Positions 17,110-26,508 of a stretch of 64,000 bases of DNA are shown here, in pieces. Numbering within the stretch: the first letter of the stretch is position 1; each line of letters starts with the position of its first letter. This DNA is from Paraburkholderia tropica. GTDB taxonomy: Bacteria; Pseudomonadota; Gammaproteobacteria; Burkholderiales; Burkholderiaceae. The stretch spans positions 186,001 to 250,000 of the forward strand of contig NZ_FNZM01000006.1 of assembly GCF_900109265.1 (NCBI RefSeq), given 5' to 3'. The notes under the pieces were generated by a model. That model did not search any database, was not told the DNA's origin, and saw nothing but the letters and a program-made list of their open reading frames with translations. A program made the position numbers and the translations under genes.

Positions 17110-18585
17110 ATGACTGAACTCGCGGCCACGTCGGCGCACGACGGCACCTTGCGTCGCGGCTATCTTTCGCTATCCGAATTAATTGCCCAATCGATTGGAC
17201 TCGTCGGCGCGGCGGGCGGCGCGGGCCTCCTGATCCCGGCGGTGTTCGCCACTGCGGGCAACGGCACCTGGCTCGCCTATCTGTTCGCGACCGTGGGCCT
17301 GCTGTTCGCCTCCTGGAGCATCACGCAGTTCGCCAAGCGCACGGCCTCGCCCGGCGCGCTCTACACCTATGCCGCGCGCGGTCTCGGCCCGATCTGGGGC
17401 GCGGTCGCGGGCTGGTCGCTGCTGATCGCCTATGGCGTGGGCGCGGCGGGCATTCTGCAAGGCACCGTCAACGAGATCGTGGTGCTGTTCAAGGATATCG
17501 GCTTGGCCTCGGGCGCGGGGCTCGCGGTCACGGTCGGGATCACCGTGTTCGTGACGCTGGGCGCGTGGTTCATCACGTGGCGCGACATCCGGCTCTCGAC
17601 GCGCACCACGCTGTGGATCGAGCTGAGCACCGTGGCGCTGATCCTGTTCGTGATCGTCGCGGCGCTGTTCGCGCAGCATCGCTGGGTCGATACGCATCAG
17701 CTCGCGCTGACCGCCGTGAAGCCCGATCAGTTGCGGCTCGGCATGGTGCTCGCCTTTTTCAGCTTCACGGGCTTCGAGAGCGTGACCGCGCTCGGCGCGG
17801 AGGCGCGCGAGCCGTTCCGCCTGATTCCGCGCGCTGTGATCGTCAGCATTCTCGGCCCGGCGGCGCTGTTTCTCGCCGCTTCGTACGGGCTCGTCGCGCT
17901 GTTCCAGGGCGCGGCCACGCCGCTCGACCAGGCGAGCGCGCCGCTTTCGGCGGTCGCGCACGGCATTCATCTGGGCGCGCTCGGCGTGCTGATCGACGCG
18001 GGCGTGGCGCTGAGTTTCTTCGCCGCGTTCTTCTCGTCGATCAACGCCGCCGCGCGGCTGCTCTACACCTTCGCGCGCCAGGGCCTGCTGCACGCCGCGA
18101 CGGGCCGCGCGCACGCGGGCAACGCCACGCCGCACGTCGCGGTCACGCTGCTCGTGGTGCTGTCGCTGATCGTGGCGGTGACGTTCCAGTTCGCGGGCAC
18201 ATCGCTGTTCGATGCCTACGGCTATCTAAGCACGGTCGCCACGTTCGGCTTTCTGCTGACCTATGTGATCGTGGCGGTCGCCGCGCCCTGCTTCCTGCGC
18301 CGTCGCGGCGAACTCAAAGCGCGCCATGTGGCGATCAGCGCGGCGGCCATCGTGCTGATCGGCATTCCGTTCGTCGGCAGCATCTATCCGGCCGCGCCGG
18401 GCGTGTATGCGGTGCTGCCCTATGTGTTCGGCGCGCTGCTCGCGGCGGGACTCGGGTGGTTTCTGGCCTTGCGGGTGCTCGCGCCGCATCGGCTGCGCGA
18501 CATCGAAGCGGAATTCGCCGATGCGGATGCGCCGCGCGAAGCAGCCGCAACGCTCGCCGATGCACGCGGCGTGTCGGCGGCCTGA
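17110..18585 (+). CDS. APC-family amino acid permease
   Basis: 491 residues with about 12 membrane segments. The first helix motif SIGLVGAAGGAGLLIPAVF corresponds to the APC substrate-binding unwound helix, and SPGALYTYAARGLGPIWGAVAGW and FFSFTGFESVTALGAEAREP are family signatures. It moves an amino acid or related compound with a cation. It lies 89 bases after the monooxygenase on the same strand, so it may take up the compound those flavoproteins attack, or export a product. The ribosome site is weak (CACCGGATCTCACCC). Confidence 0.87.
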   Translation: MTELAATSAHDGTLRRGYLSLSELIAQSIGLVGAAGGAGLLIPAVFATAGNGTWLAYLFATVGLLFASWSITQFAKRTASPGALYTYAARGLGPIWGAVAGWSLLIAYGVGAAGILQGTVNEIVVLFKDIGLASGAGLAVTVGITVFVTLGAWFITWRDIRLSTRTTLWIELSTVALILFVIVAALFAQHRWVDTHQLALTAVKPDQLRLGMVLAFFSFTGFESVTALGAEAREPFRLIPRAVIVSILGPAALFLAASYGLVALFQGAATPLDQASAPLSAVAHGIHLGALGVLIDAGVALSFFAAFFSSINAAARLLYTFARQGLLHAATGRAHAGNATPHVAVTLLVVLSLIVAVTFQFAGTSLFDAYGYLSTVATFGFLLTYVIVAVAAPCFLRRRGELKARHVAISAAAIVLIGIPFVGSIYPAAPGVYAVLPYVFGALLAAGLGWFLALRVLAPHRLRDIEAEFADADAPREAAATLADARGVSAA

Positions 18586-18635
18586 ATCGGATAGCGGGGT
18601 TTTTCGGGCGCTCATGTCGAGCGCCTGGCGTTAGC

Positions 18636-19067
18636 TCAAGCGCCTGACGAGCCGGATTGGCCCGATACGCCCGTGCAGCGGCCGCACGAGCGCGCCTGAC
18701 CGAGACGCAGGCGTCCGGCGCTGACCGTGACTTCGTTGCCGCATTCGCAGCGGCACACCCAGACGCCGTCGCCCGCGTAGCGCTCGGTCGTCAACTGGCC
18801 GAACACCTCGCCGCCCTTCAGCGACGGCGAACCCGGGCGCGAGCGCCAGATCTGGCGCTGCTCGCGGCAGCCGCAATCGCGCGTCTCGCCGCTTTCCACC
18901 GCATCGAGCCGCGCGCTCACGTAGCCGCCGCAGCGGCAACGCCAGAGCCACACGTCCGCGCCGCGATAGCGCAGCGCGACGAGCTGGCCGAAGCTTCGGC
19001 CAGACACATCGCGGCTCGGCGGAAACGGCCACGCAGGCGGGAGGGGGTCAGGAATACGCGAATTCAC
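18636..19067 (-). CDS. small protein with two tandem zinc-ribbon repeats
   Basis: 143 residues starting at GTG. Two internal repeats of about 45 residues share the pattern G-x-x-FGQL-x(5)RY-x-G-x-x-VW-x-CRC-x-CG, ending in C-x-C or C-x-x-C. The first holds WRCRCGG and RDCGC; the second holds CRCECGN and RSCGRC. The four-cysteine sets suggest two zinc sites. Single copies of this module (VWLCRCDCG..SCGC) occur in phage and mobile-element proteins. Function unknown; DNA or protein binding is possible. The plus strand here also has a long open frame, but it lacks any such pattern. Confidence 0.65.
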   Translation of the reverse strand: MNSRIPDPLPPAWPFPPSRDVSGRSFGQLVALRYRGADVWLWRCRCGGYVSARLDAVESGETRDCGCREQRQIWRSRPGSPSLKGGEVFGQLTTERYAGDGVWVCRCECGNEVTVSAGRLRLGQARSCGRCTGVSGQSGSSGA

Positions 19068-19261
19068 GACGAATAAATGGGCGCCGGCGGCCGGGTTTCA
19101 ACGGCAATCGCGCGGGCCGGATCTCGGCCGCAGCCGCTGAAAACGGGGCGTCAGGCAATATTGGGGCGCCCCCATTCTACCGCCACGGCGGAAAATCGCC
19201 CTGGGCCGCCCGTCCCGGGAAAACCCGGCAATCCGGCGGCAGCGGCGGAGCGGCGCCAATG

Positions 19262-19312
19262 CCCAAAAAGCAAACGGCACACGCGACGGTCGAGCCGTCC
19301 GCGTGTGCCGTT
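19262..19312 (-). terminator. intrinsic terminator after the SfnB-like gene
   Basis: AACGGCACACGCG (19273-19285) pairs perfectly with 19300-19312 over 13 bases, and four more pairs form inside. On the minus strand the stem is followed by TTGCTTTTTGG, a T-rich tail. It lies 50 bases past the stop of the gene at 19362. Confidence 0.8.
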
Positions 19313-19361
19313 GTCGCGACGTCCGCTTGACTACAGCGCGCTCATCCTTTTTGCGCGCCGC

Positions 19362-20579
19362 TCAATTCCACGCATGCCGCGCGGGCTTTTTCCCGTTCAG
19401 ATAGTAATTGCCGACGAGGTGATACTTCCAGCGCACCGGATCGTGCAGCGTGTGCGTGCGCGCGTTGCGCCAGTGGCGGTCGAGGTTGTGCGCGGCCAGC
19501 GTCGACTGCGTGCCCGACAGCTCGAACAGCTTTTCGCCCGCCAGCAGCGCGGCTTCGGTGGTCAGCACCTTCGCCTCGCCCACGGCGACCGAGGCGCGCG
19601 CGACGTCGTCCTCGCTGATCGCGTCCTGCGCGGCGATCGCGTCGAACAGCCTCGCGGCGCGCTCCAGCAGCGCTTCGGCCGCATGCAGCTGAATATGCAG
19701 ATGACCGATTTCACGCAGCGTCAGCGGATCCTCGCTGGCGCGTTCGACGCCGCTGTCGACCCACGGACGCGCGCGCTCGCGCACGAAGGTCAGCGTGTCG
19801 TCGACGGCGGCGCGCGCGATGCCCGCGTCGATCGCCGCCTGGAGGATCTGCGAAACCGGGCCGTTCAGCGTCGGCAAATCGGACACGCGGTGCGCCGGGA
19901 ACACGTGCGAGGCGCTCACGCGGACGTTGTCCAGCGTGATCGTGCCGCTCGCCGTGGTGCGCTGGCCGAAGCCGGACCAGTCGTCGGTGATCGCGAGGCC
20001 CGGTGTGCCCTGCGGGATCCACGCGAGCCAGCCGCGCCCGTCCGCATCGAGGCCGAGCACCGGCACGTAATGCGCGAACAGCGCGCCCGTCGAATAGAAC
20101 TTCGTGCCGTTGACCACGTAGTCGTCGCCGTCGCGCAGCACGCGCGTCTTCAGGTCGAGCACGTGTTTCGTCCCTTTTTCGGAGAAGCCGTTGCCGAAGC
20201 GCTTGCCCGCCAGCACTTCGCCGAAGAAAAAGCGCTTTTGCTCCTCGGTGCCTGTGAGCGCGATCACATCGACGAGACCGAAATGGTTCTGCGGCAACTG
20301 TCCGAGCGACGAATCGGCGGCCGAAATCAGCTTGAAGACCTCGGTCAGCGTGACGAACGAAACACCCGCGCCGCCGTAGGCCTTCGGCACCGTGATGCCC
20401 CACAGGCCCGACTGCGAATACCACTCGATTTCCTCGCGCGGCAGCCGCCGCTCGCGGTCGCGCTGCGCGGCGCCTTCGGCGAGGCGCGCGGCCAGTTCGC
20501 GCGCGGCGTCGAGCGCTTCGTTGTCGTCGGCGATAACGCGCGCGGTCGTGCGCGCGGCCTGGTCTCCGGTCTCTGCCAT
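19362..20579 (-). CDS. SfnB-like sulfur-acquisition flavoprotein
   Basis: 405 residues from the ATG at 20579 (GGAG site); an ATG at 20621 is a possible longer start. Acyl-CoA dehydrogenase fold of the SfnB/DszC group. Visible are GLWGITVPKAYGGAGVS, a flavin-site segment GFSEKGTKHV, NGTKFYSTGALFAHYVP, DDWSGFGQRTTASGT and the C-terminal LDRHWRNARTHTLHDPVRWK. SfnB proteins are induced on dimethyl sulfone, sulfonates or sulfate limitation and are assigned to sulfur acquisition. Related to, but clearly different from, the gene at 14316. It is a single-gene unit with its own terminator. Confidence 0.87.
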   Translation of the reverse strand: MAETGDQAARTTARVIADDNEALDAARELAARLAEGAAQRDRERRLPREEIEWYSQSGLWGITVPKAYGGAGVSFVTLTEVFKLISAADSSLGQLPQNHFGLVDVIALTGTEEQKRFFFGEVLAGKRFGNGFSEKGTKHVLDLKTRVLRDGDDYVVNGTKFYSTGALFAHYVPVLGLDADGRGWLAWIPQGTPGLAITDDWSGFGQRTTASGTITLDNVRVSASHVFPAHRVSDLPTLNGPVSQILQAAIDAGIARAAVDDTLTFVRERARPWVDSGVERASEDPLTLREIGHLHIQLHAAEALLERAARLFDAIAAQDAISEDDVARASVAVGEAKVLTTEAALLAGEKLFELSGTQSTLAAHNLDRHWRNARTHTLHDPVRWKYHLVGNYYLNGKKPARHAWN

Positions 20580-20950
20580 GGAGGGCTCCGCGTGATGAGA
20601 TCGATCGTTGAAGGAAGGCATACGCAAGGCATGCGCAGCCAATCTAGCAGCGCGCCCGGCGCGGCCCAACCGAGCGATTGGCACATCGATATTCCGCGCG
20701 GGACTAATCCGCTTTCCGGCACGAGCGGCCAGCGGGCGGCAAATCAGGAACAAATCCGCCGGAAAGCAGGCGGCGGCCCCGCAAAACGCCCCGGCGGGCG
20801 GCCCGGGCGGCCCTGCTGCGGGTGTGGGATAATCGCTGAGTTTGCCCAAAGCGCAGCTCAAAAGGTTGTCCGCACGGGCGCGCGAAGGGCCTTTATTCCC
20901 GTGGCCCGCTGTTTTCCTGCGACCTTTTCGACCTTTTCATAGCACCCACG

Positions 20951-22810
20951 ATGCCCGCATACCGTTCCAAAACCTCCACCGCCGGCCGCAACATGGCGGG
21001 GGCGCGCTCCCTGTGGCGCGCCACCGGCATGAAAGACGAAGACTTCCAGAAGCCGATCATCGCGGTGGTCAACTCGTTCACCCAGTTCGTGCCCGGCCAC
21101 GTGCACCTGAAGGATCTGGGCCAGCTCGTCGCGCGCGAGATCGAGGCCGCCGGCGGCGTCGCCAAGGAATTCAACACCATCGCGGTCGACGACGGCATCG
21201 CGATGGGCCACGACGGCATGCTCTATTCGCTGCCGAGCCGCGACATCATCGCCGACTCGGTCGAGTACATGGTCAACGCGCACTGCGCCGACGCCATGGT
21301 CTGCATCTCGAACTGCGACAAGATCACCCCGGGCATGCTGATGGCCGCCATGCGCCTGAACATCCCCGTGATCTTCGTGTCGGGCGGCCCGATGGAAGCG
21401 GGCAAGACGCGCCTCGCGAACCCGGTCACGAAGGCCATCGAAGTCAAGAAGCTGGACCTGATCGACGCGATGGTGATCGCCGCCGACACCAAGTACAGCG
21501 ACGCCGAAGTGGCCGAAGTCGAGCGCTCGGCGTGCCCGACCTGCGGTTCGTGCTCGGGCATGTTCACGGCCAACTCGATGAACTGCCTGACCGAAGCGCT
21601 GGGCCTCTCGCTGCCGGGCAACGGCACGGTGGTGGCCACGCACGCGGACCGCGAACAGCTCTTCAAGCGCGCAGGTCACCGCATCGTCGAACTGGCGCGC
21701 CAGTACTACGAAGAGGAAGACGAACGCGTGCTGCCGCGCTCGGTGGGCTTCAAGGCCTTCGAGAACGCCATGACGCTCGACATCGCCATGGGCGGCTCGA
21801 CCAACACGATCCTGCACCTGCTGGCGATCGCGCAGGAAGCGGGCATCGAGTTCACGATGCGCGACATCGACCGCCTCTCGCGCATCGTGCCGCAGCTGTG
21901 CAAGGTTGCGCCGAACACGAACAAGTACCACATCGAAGACGTGCATCGCGCGGGCGGCATCATGGCGATCCTCGGCGAACTCGACCGCGCCGGCAAGCTG
22001 CACACCGACGTGCCGACCGTGCATGCGCCTTCGCTCAAGCACGCGCTCGACCAGTGGGACATCGTGCGCACCGACGACGCAGCCGTGAAGACGTTCTACA
22101 TGGCGGGTCCGGCGGGCGTGCCCTCGCAGGTCGCGTTCAGCCAGAACACGCGCTGGCCGAGCCTCGACACCGACCGCGCCGAAGGCTGCATCCGCTCGTA
22201 CGAGCACGCGTTCTCGAAGGAAGGCGGCCTCGCGGTGCTGACCGGCAACATCGCGCTCGACGGCTGCGTGGTGAAGACGGCGGGCGTGGACGACAGCATC
22301 CTCGTGTTCGAAGGCACGGCGCACGTGACCGAATCGCAGGACGAAGCGGTCGCGAACATCCTCGCCGACAAGGTCAAGGCCGGCGACGTGGTGATCGTGC
22401 GCTACGAAGGCCCGAAGGGCGGCCCCGGCATGCAGGAAATGCTCTACCCGACCAGCTACATCAAGTCGAAGGGTCTGGGCAAGGCCTGCGCGCTGCTGAC
22501 CGACGGCCGCTTCTCGGGCGGCACCTCGGGCCTCTCGATCGGCCACTGCTCGCCGGAAGCGGCAGCGGGCGGCGCGATCGGCCTCGTGCGCGACGGCGAC
22601 AAGATCCGCATCGACATTCCGAACCGCACGATCGACGTGCTGGTGTCCGACGAGGAACTTGCGCGCCGCCGCGAAGAGCAGAACGCGAAGGGCTGGAAGC
22701 CGGTGCTGCCGCGTCCGCGCAAGGTGTCGGCCGCGCTCAAGGCCTACGCCAAGCTCGTGATGTCCGCCGACAAGGGCGCCGTGCGCGACCTTTCTCAGCT
22801 CGAAGACTAA
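20951..22810 (+). CDS. ilvD: dihydroxy-acid dehydratase
   Basis: 619 residues (E. coli 616). Dehydrates 2,3-dihydroxy-isovalerate and -methylvalerate in valine/isoleucine synthesis, in the cytoplasm. Key features: [32 protein letters not shown], the cluster Cys in [11 protein letters not shown] (C118, C122, with the carbamylated Lys at 124) and [20 protein letters not shown]-terminal [17 protein letters not shown] is also present. The three cluster cysteines are spaced as in the E. coli-type enzyme. Monocistronic, with a strong terminator 34 bases downstream. This is the one clear housekeeping gene in the window. Confidence 0.98.
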   Translation: MPAYRSKTSTAGRNMAGARSLWRATGMKDEDFQKPIIAVVNSFTQFVPGHVHLKDLGQLVAREIEAAGGVAKEFNTIAVDDGIAMGHDGMLYSLPSRDIIADSVEYMVNAHCADAMVCISNCDKITPGMLMAAMRLNIPVIFVSGGPMEAGKTRLANPVTKAIEVKKLDLIDAMVIAADTKYSDAEVAEVERSACPTCGSCSGMFTANSMNCLTEALGLSLPGNGTVVATHADREQLFKRAGHRIVELARQYYEEEDERVLPRSVGFKAFENAMTLDIAMGGSTNTILHLLAIAQEAGIEFTMRDIDRLSRIVPQLCKVAPNTNKYHIEDVHRAGGIMAILGELDRAGKLHTDVPTVHAPSLKHALDQWDIVRTDDAAVKTFYMAGPAGVPSQVAFSQNTRWPSLDTDRAEGCIRSYEHAFSKEGGLAVLTGNIALDGCVVKTAGVDDSILVFEGTAHVTESQDEAVANILADKVKAGDVVIVRYEGPKGGPGMQEMLYPTSYIKSKGLGKACALLTDGRFSGGTSGLSIGHCSPEAAAGGAIGLVRDGDKIRIDIPNRTIDVLVSDEELARRREEQNAKGWKPVLPRPRKVSAALKAYAKLVMSADKGAVRDLSQLED

Positions 22811-22843
22811 GCTGGCCGATCCTTCGTGGATCGTTCGCTGATG

Positions 22844-22874
22844 AAAAAGCCGCTCTTCGGAGCGGCTTTTTTTT
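22844..22874 (+). terminator. intrinsic terminator of ilvD
   Basis: AAGCCGCTC and GAGCGGCTT form a nine-pair stem with a TTCG tetraloop, followed by eight T. A textbook rho-independent terminator, 34 bases after the ilvD stop. Confidence 0.97.
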
Positions 22875-23122
22875 CGCGCGTCGGTTTGCATCTGCGCTTG
22901 CGCTCGGCGCGCCAGGCGTGAGTGCAACACGGATGCGAGAACCGGTGTTGCCTGGCTCTTTCTCACTGCGCCAAGACTCGGCGACACCGCTCAAAACGCG
23001 GCTTCACGACGCGAGCGATTACATCGCATGTCATTGGCCCGCCGCACACGCGCCACTACGCTTGGGCTGTCGCGTCATCCACGGTGGATGGCGCTGCCAC
23101 ACCTCGACAGCCAGGAGCCATC

Positions 23123-23680
23123 ATGTCCCGTTATCCCGTCCTCACGCTCGACACCGCCCCCGAGTCCTCGCGCCCCGCGCTCACGCAACTTCAGCAGGCA
23201 TTCGGCCGGATTCCTGACATCGCCGCCACGATGGCCGCTTCGCCCGTGCTGATCAACGCCTTCATCGGCCTGTTTCAGCGCGTGCATGCGAGCAGTTTGA
23301 GCGAGTTGCAAATCCAGACGCTGCTGCTGACCAACGCGGTCACGAACGCCTGCGAATGGGCTGTCGCGTTTCATTCGGCGCTCGCGCTGGAAGCCGGCGT
23401 CACGCGCGCCGACGTCGATGCCATGCGCGACGGCGCGCTGCCCGCCGACCACAACCTGGCCGCGCTTTCGCAACTCGCGCGCACGCTCATCGAGCGTCGC
23501 GGCCGCATCGACGACGCCGATCAGCAGCGTTTTTTCGATGCGGGATTCCGCGCGGAACAGGTGCTCGAAGTCATCGCCGTCGTGGCTGCGTCGACGATCA
23601 CGAACTACACCGGTAGCGTCACGCAGCCGCCGCTCGAAGCGCCATTCGAGGCCTTCATTTGGCGGACGAATACGCGCTGA
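23123..23680 (+). CDS. AhpD-like / carboxymuconolactone decarboxylase-fold protein
   Basis: 185 residues, CAGGAGCC ribosome site. All-helical AhpD/CMD fold: FGRIPDIAATMAASP, LSELQIQTLLLTNAVTNACEWAVAFHS, and ALSQLARTLIERRGRI. True AhpD peroxidases have a CxxC redox pair in an E-x-C-x-x-C-x-x-x-H motif. Here only the first Cys (ACEWAVAFH) is left and the second is Ala, so a disulfide reductase activity is doubtful. It may instead be an unassigned member with other chemistry. The regulator that follows 37 bases downstream probably belongs to the same unit. Confidence 0.8.
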   Translation: MSRYPVLTLDTAPESSRPALTQLQQAFGRIPDIAATMAASPVLINAFIGLFQRVHASSLSELQIQTLLLTNAVTNACEWAVAFHSALALEAGVTRADVDAMRDGALPADHNLAALSQLARTLIERRGRIDDADQQRFFDAGFRAEQVLEVIAVVAASTITNYTGSVTQPPLEAPFEAFIWRTNTR

Positions 23681-23717
23681 ACCGGCTATATTCGTTCGTC
23701 TCACTCTGGGGAAAACG

Positions 23718-24602
23718 ATGAACGCCACCCGTCCCGTTGCGTCCGGCTCGCCGCGCGACACCGGTACGCCGCTCGGCGCACTGCTGCGCTACTGGCGCGA
23801 CGCACGGGGCGTGAGCCAGCTCGATCTCTCGCTCGACGCGGGCATCTCGCAGCGGCAGATCAGCTTCATCGAAAGCGGGCGCAGCGTACCGGGCCGCGAC
23901 ACGCTGCTCACGCTCGCGCAAACGCTCGACGTGCCGCTGCGCGAACGCAATGCACTGCTGCTCGCGGCGGGCTACGCGCCCCTCTATCCGGAAGCGCCGT
24001 GGAACGCCGAGGCCATGCAGGGCGTGACGCGCGCGCTCGAACGCGTGCTGCGCCAGCACGAACCGTTTCCCGCCATCGTCATGGACCGTCACTGGAACGT
24101 GCTGATGACGAACGACGCCGCGCCGCGCCTGTTCGGCTGTTTCATCGACATGGCCGCGCGCACGGGGCCGCGCAACATGCTGCATCTGATGTTCGATCCG
24201 CACGGCCTGCGCCCGCATGTGGACGACTGGGAACGCGTCGCGCGCAGCCTGCTGCAACGCGTGCATCGCGAAGCCGTGGGACACGTGATCGACGGCGGCA
24301 CGCAGCGGCTGCTCGACGAACTGCTCGCGTATCCGGACGTGCCGCGCGACTGGAACAGCCCGCCCGCGCGCCTCGCCGCGCCGGATCTGCCGATGGTGCC
24401 GATCGGGCTGAAACACGCGGGCGAGGTGCTGCGCTACTTCTCGCTGGTGAGCACGCTCGGCACGCCGCAGCATGTGGCCGCGCAGGAGTTGCGCATCGAG
24501 TGTCTGTTTCCCGTGGACGAAGCGACGGAAGCGCGCCACGCGCGGCTCTTCGCCCAACACGCGGCGAGTTCCGGTCAATCGAGCGACGCGCAAGCGCACT
24601 GA
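23718..24602 (+). CDS. XRE-type regulator with MmyB-like ligand domain
   Basis: 294 residues. N-terminal helix-turn-helix (about 16-72) with GVSQLDLSLDAGISQRQISF and SGRSVPGRDTLLTLAQ. A C-terminal MmyB-like domain, a PAS-like fold that binds a fatty-acid-type ligand in the Streptomyces family founder, runs from about 105 to 270 with DRHWNVLMTNDAAPRLF and LSTLGTPQHVAAQELRIECLFP-like ending. These regulators usually act on a neighbouring oxidoreductase, here the AhpD-like gene 37 bases upstream. A GGGGAAAACG ribosome site precedes the ATG. Confidence 0.88.
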   Translation: MNATRPVASGSPRDTGTPLGALLRYWRDARGVSQLDLSLDAGISQRQISFIESGRSVPGRDTLLTLAQTLDVPLRERNALLLAAGYAPLYPEAPWNAEAMQGVTRALERVLRQHEPFPAIVMDRHWNVLMTNDAAPRLFGCFIDMAARTGPRNMLHLMFDPHGLRPHVDDWERVARSLLQRVHREAVGHVIDGGTQRLLDELLAYPDVPRDWNSPPARLAAPDLPMVPIGLKHAGEVLRYFSLVSTLGTPQHVAAQELRIECLFPVDEATEARHARLFAQHAASSGQSSDAQAH

Positions 24603-24617
24603 AGCGCTACCTCGCGC

Positions 24618-25628
24618 TTACTGATCGTCGTCCGGTCCCGGCGAACCCGCATCGATATGACCCGCCGTGCCCGCGCCTTGCGCCGCGATGGCGCGCGCGA
24701 GCAGGCGTTTCGCTTCCTGGCTCGACGCGTCGATCGTCACCGCATGGCCCGCGTTCTGCCACGCGCACGACCATTTGCCTTCGCGCGCGCAGAGCCGGCC
24801 GTAACCGAGCAAGGCGTCGCGCTCCTGCTCGCGCGCCAGCAGATCGGCTTTCATCTGCTGCGCGTCGGCGTTGCCCGGCTGCTCGGCGAGCGCGCTCATG
24901 ATCGCGCGGCGCGCAGGCCACAAACGGTTCTTGTCGAGACTCGTGCGCGCCGTCGCGAGATTGCGCGCGACGTCGCCACGCGTCGCCGTGCCGCCGTTCT
25001 GCGCCGCCGCTTTTCCGGCCGCTGCGTGCGCGTCCACGGCGGCATTCTGGATCGCGCCGGGCGCAACGGCGGCGAGCGCGGGCGCGGCGCGCGGCGAGAC
25101 CGGATCGCGATGCGCAGGCGCCGTCGGCGGCGCGGCATGGATCGCGCCCACGGTCTTCGAAGACGGCGTCGCATCGTTCTGCTGCGACGACACTGTGCCT
25201 TCCACCGTCTGCCCGATTATCGGACCCGAGCCGGCACCGGACCCGCTGTCGCGATGCGAAATCACATAGCCGGTCAGCGCCGTCGCCACGAGCGCGACCG
25301 CACCGAACGCATACAGCGGCAGACGCGAGCGGCGCGCGCCGTGCGCTGCGTGGCCGCCGTGCGAGCCGTGCCCTCCGTGCGCGCGATAGCCGTCGTAATC
25401 GGCGTAATAGCGTTCGCGGCCGAAACCCGCCGGCACCGCGCTGCGTTCAGCCGGAAAACGCTGCGCGGCCACGCGCGGCCGCTCGGGCTCCGCGCCCGAA
25501 CCGCGCATCGCGCCGGACAATTGATTCGTGCCGCAATGGGGACAAAATATTAATGGCGCATTCAGCCGGTTTCCGCAGTGGGGACACTGTCTCGGACCGG
25601 GGGCGCCTCGACCTGGTTCGTTGAACAT
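24618..25628 (-). CDS. zinc-ribbon membrane protein of unknown function
   Basis: 336 residues from the ATG at 25628. The N-terminus has a zinc ribbon (CPHCGNRLN, FCPHCGTNQ). A disordered segment with Gly-His repeats (HGGHGSHGGHAAHG, about 84-97) follows, then one membrane helix (LYAFGAVALVATALTGYVI, about 105-123). The remaining part is Ala-rich and extracytoplasmic with a TPR-like helical C-terminus (ARRAIMSALAEQPGNADAQ). Similar one-pass zinc-ribbon proteins are common in Burkholderia but uncharacterised. Gly-His repeats could bind metal. It converges on the MmyB-type gene with a 15-base gap. Confidence 0.75.
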   Translation of the reverse strand: MFNEPGRGAPGPRQCPHCGNRLNAPLIFCPHCGTNQLSGAMRGSGAEPERPRVAAQRFPAERSAVPAGFGRERYYADYDGYRAHGGHGSHGGHAAHGARRSRLPLYAFGAVALVATALTGYVISHRDSGSGAGSGPIIGQTVEGTVSSQQNDATPSSKTVGAIHAAPPTAPAHRDPVSPRAAPALAAVAPGAIQNAAVDAHAAAGKAAAQNGGTATRGDVARNLATARTSLDKNRLWPARRAIMSALAEQPGNADAQQMKADLLAREQERDALLGYGRLCAREGKWSCAWQNAGHAVTIDASSQEAKRLLARAIAAQGAGTAGHIDAGSPGPDDDQ

Positions 25629-26508
25629 GGACGTGCTAGGGCTTCGAAAGCTTTCAGGGCCGCCGCGGCCCGAAGGCCAGGTGCGGCGGATGGCGAGTGG
25701 CGAAGGCACGCAATTGGCGTGCCGTTGCGTCAGGTGCGCGAATGCGCGAGGGAGGATGGGCGAGAAAGTGGAATCGAATATGCGCCGCTTCGCCGTGAAG
25801 ATCAATCGGCGGATTCGGCCACGATGGCGGATCTGGATGACGCCCCATGTTGCGATCGCGAGCGATCGCCGTTGCGCGCCGTCGCCCCCGCATCGCGCAG
25901 AATAAAAATCAGTCTGAATATGACCGCGACGTCACATCGAATTACCGATCAACGTGCGCTGGAACACAGTCGCGGGCATTAGGCGCGGAATCGGACGAGA
26001 TTCATGCGGAATTCATGCTAATCCGGGCGCCATTCAGAAGCGATTTCGTCTCGCCTGAATCGCCGATTTATGCGCGCACTGCGCCCTTCTAATTCAGTCT
26101 GCGCCGAATAATGCGCAATGTGGCGCTCAGCGTGCGTTTCGGGGCGCGCGTCTTACATCGCTCACATGTAAGGGAAAGAATAAGAAACAAACTCCGATAC
26201 CCTCAGAAAAATGGCGATGTTATGCTTGGGACACCAGTGAAGTGATGCGATGCACACGACATCGCCCATTTTCGCTAATGCGCGGCGGCGGGTTTTCACG
26301 CGCACATTTACTAGAACGAAATCGATGGAGAAGCGAATTGATTCGCAGCGGGGAAATCCAGCCGGAATACGCAGTTTTTTCAACACTCCGCGCAACAATC
26401 CACATCGAATGCTCCGGCATTCGCATCCATCAGACAAATCATTACCGCTAGCGCGCCGGCATAGCGGCAAGCCTCTTCTCGCACCCATTCCAACGACTCG
26501 CCCCCAAC
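25629..26508. other. 880-base intergenic region, relatively AT-rich
   Basis: It lies between the starts of two divergent genes. From about 25900 to 26450 the DNA is clearly richer in A+T than the coding DNA around it. Frames open here lack ribosome sites and family features. It probably holds the promoters of both neighbours; no boxes are convincing. An undetected small RNA or decayed gene is possible. Confidence 0.5.

Noticed and set aside
18657..19076. Plus-strand open frame over the zinc-ribbon gene
   Set aside because: Ala/Arg-rich with no repeats; the minus-strand frame has two matching four-Cys modules.
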